Below are positions 5,468 through 5,900 of a stretch of 5,900 nt of DNA, in pieces. The stretch covers positions 1 to 5,900 of the forward strand of contig JAITDV010000554.1 in NCBI GenBank assembly GCA_031282385.1, given 5' to 3'. The notes under the pieces are model-generated. The model saw only the letters and a list, made by a program, of their open reading frames with translations, had not been told where the DNA came from and did not search any database. The stretch is from Planctomycetaceae bacterium. Lineage in GTDB: Bacteria > Planctomycetota > Planctomycetia > Pirellulales > Thermoguttaceae. Each line of letters starts with the position of its first letter. The stretch's first letter is position 1. Both the position numbers and the translations under genes were made by a program.

Positions 5468-5735
5468 TAGACCTTTTCGCTAACCTGTAGGAGACCACCC
5501 CTAACCCCTCCGAAGGAGGGGAATAAGAAAACGCCTCCGAAGGAGGTGAGTAAGAAGATGCCTCTGAGTGAGGGGAATAAGGAGACGCCTCCGAGTGAGG
5601 GGAATAAGGCGACGCCTTCGCGTGAGGCGAAGAAAACGCCTCCTTCGGAGGCGAATATTCCCCTCCATTGGAGGGGTCAGGGGTGGTCTCGTAGGAGTCA
5701 AGGGTAGTTTTCCTACAAGTTATCGAAGAGGTCTA
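5468..5735 (+). mobile_element. MITE-like element copy D, with two right-type ends
   Basis: Complete 268-bp copy, the longest here. Its left terminus is TAGACCTTTTCGCTAACCTG (5468-5487), which is the inverted right end. Its right terminus, ending CGAAGAGGTCTA (5724-5735), is also right-type, in the longer form shared with C. The usual left arm (AAAAATACACCAACG..., CCGCCTTTAACTCC) is missing. TA is present at both ends, with CAC before and GTG after. Confidence 0.85.
5522..5676 (+). repeat. Tandem palindromic units inside copy D
   Basis: Six head-to-tail units without spacers. Four are exactly 27 bp (5522-5548, 5549-5575, 5576-5602, 5603-5629), then one is 24 bp (5630-5653) and one 23 bp (5654-5676). 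The unit pattern is AATAAGAAGACGCCTCC then GAAGGAGGCG or GAGTGAGGGG, and most can form a short hairpin. The last unit before the right arm (CCCCTCCATTGGAGGGG) resembles the last unit of copies B and C, so the units have an order. Confidence 0.85.
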
Positions 5736-5900
5736 GTGTTTCTTTTTTCTAACCTTAAAATACACCAACACAACAAAAAATCTACACCGAACCCCGCCTT
5801 TAACTCCTCCGAGACCACCCCTAGCCCCTCCGAAGGAGGGGAATAAGAAAACGCCTCCGAAGGAGGCGAATAAGAAGATGCCTCTGAGTGAGGGGAATAA
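5734..5900 (+). mobile_element. MITE-like element copy E, degenerate left end, cut by window edge
   Basis: The left arm is recognisable from TTTTTTCTAACCTTAAAATA (about 5742-5761) through CACCAACACAACAAAAAATC and GCCTTTAACTCCTCC. The inner palindrome and two 27-bp units (5842-5868, 5869-5895) follow, and the copy runs off the window. Its outermost bases (TAGTGTTTC) no longer match TAGACC and touch the end of copy D, so the exact start is uncertain. 5811-5900 matches 5491-5580 of copy D with only three differences. Confidence 0.75.

Noticed and set aside
5522..5676. Regularly spaced palindromic repeats, possible CRISPR array
   Set aside because: Units abut directly with no unique spacers, each unit is itself degenerate, and no cas gene is present. 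The array lies inside a transposable element with defined ends.
5501..5846. Open frames of Arg/Leu-rich and PPLTPP type on both strands
   Set aside because: These are translations of element copies D and E. They cross element boundaries and have no start signals or conserved domain.

Overview
The window comes from a bacterial chromosome with AT-rich genes, set in a mosaic of GC-richer palindromic repeats. It carries three convincing protein genes. The acyl-CoA dehydrogenase is closest, from memory, to the 560-600 residue type common in Bacteroidota. Its start has an A/T-rich leader with no Shine-Dalgarno, which also fits that phylum. The alcohol dehydrogenase has a strong Shine-Dalgarno, so the taxonomic guess is weak and I would not go below 'bacterium, possibly Bacteroidota-like'.

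Layout: 1-92 is the end of a short palindromic mobile element (copy A). 169-936 (+) encodes an unrecognised single-pass membrane protein. 955-996 is a fragment of a second repeat family (R1). 1026-1065 is a rho-independent terminator for the leftward acyl-CoA dehydrogenase gene (1099-2829, -). A full R repeat (R2, 2886-2986) lies just upstream of that gene. 2987-3250 holds only a doubtful small reading frame. 3251-3465 is mobile element copy B. 3570-4727 (-) encodes a YqhD/BdhA-type alcohol dehydrogenase, with a Shine-Dalgarno and a perfect inverted repeat upstream. From about 4830 to the end there is no believable gene. That stretch holds a third R repeat (R3) split by element copy C, then a purine-rich intergenic stretch, then element copies D and E.

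The main result is the repeat biology. Five copies of a MITE-like element make up about one sixth of the window. They share about 19-bp terminal inverted repeats beginning TAGACC and ending GGTCTA. They have an inner 21-bp inverted repeat and a variable number of 24/27-bp palindromic units in the middle. Copy C sits inside R3, while R1 and R2 are the same sequence without the insertion. Comparing them recovers the empty site and shows a TA target duplication. This is the signature of elements mobilised by IS630/Tc1-mariner-type transposases. No transposase gene is present here. The R repeat is a separate family of about 101 bp with its own imperfect terminal inverted repeats and a conserved central hairpin.

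The two enzymes could both serve acyl-CoA/aldehyde/alcohol redox metabolism, but they are 740 bp apart with repeats between them and are not an evident operon. Many open frames in the repeat regions, giving 'PPSEG' or 'PPLTPP' peptides, are by-products of repeat units whose length is a multiple of three.
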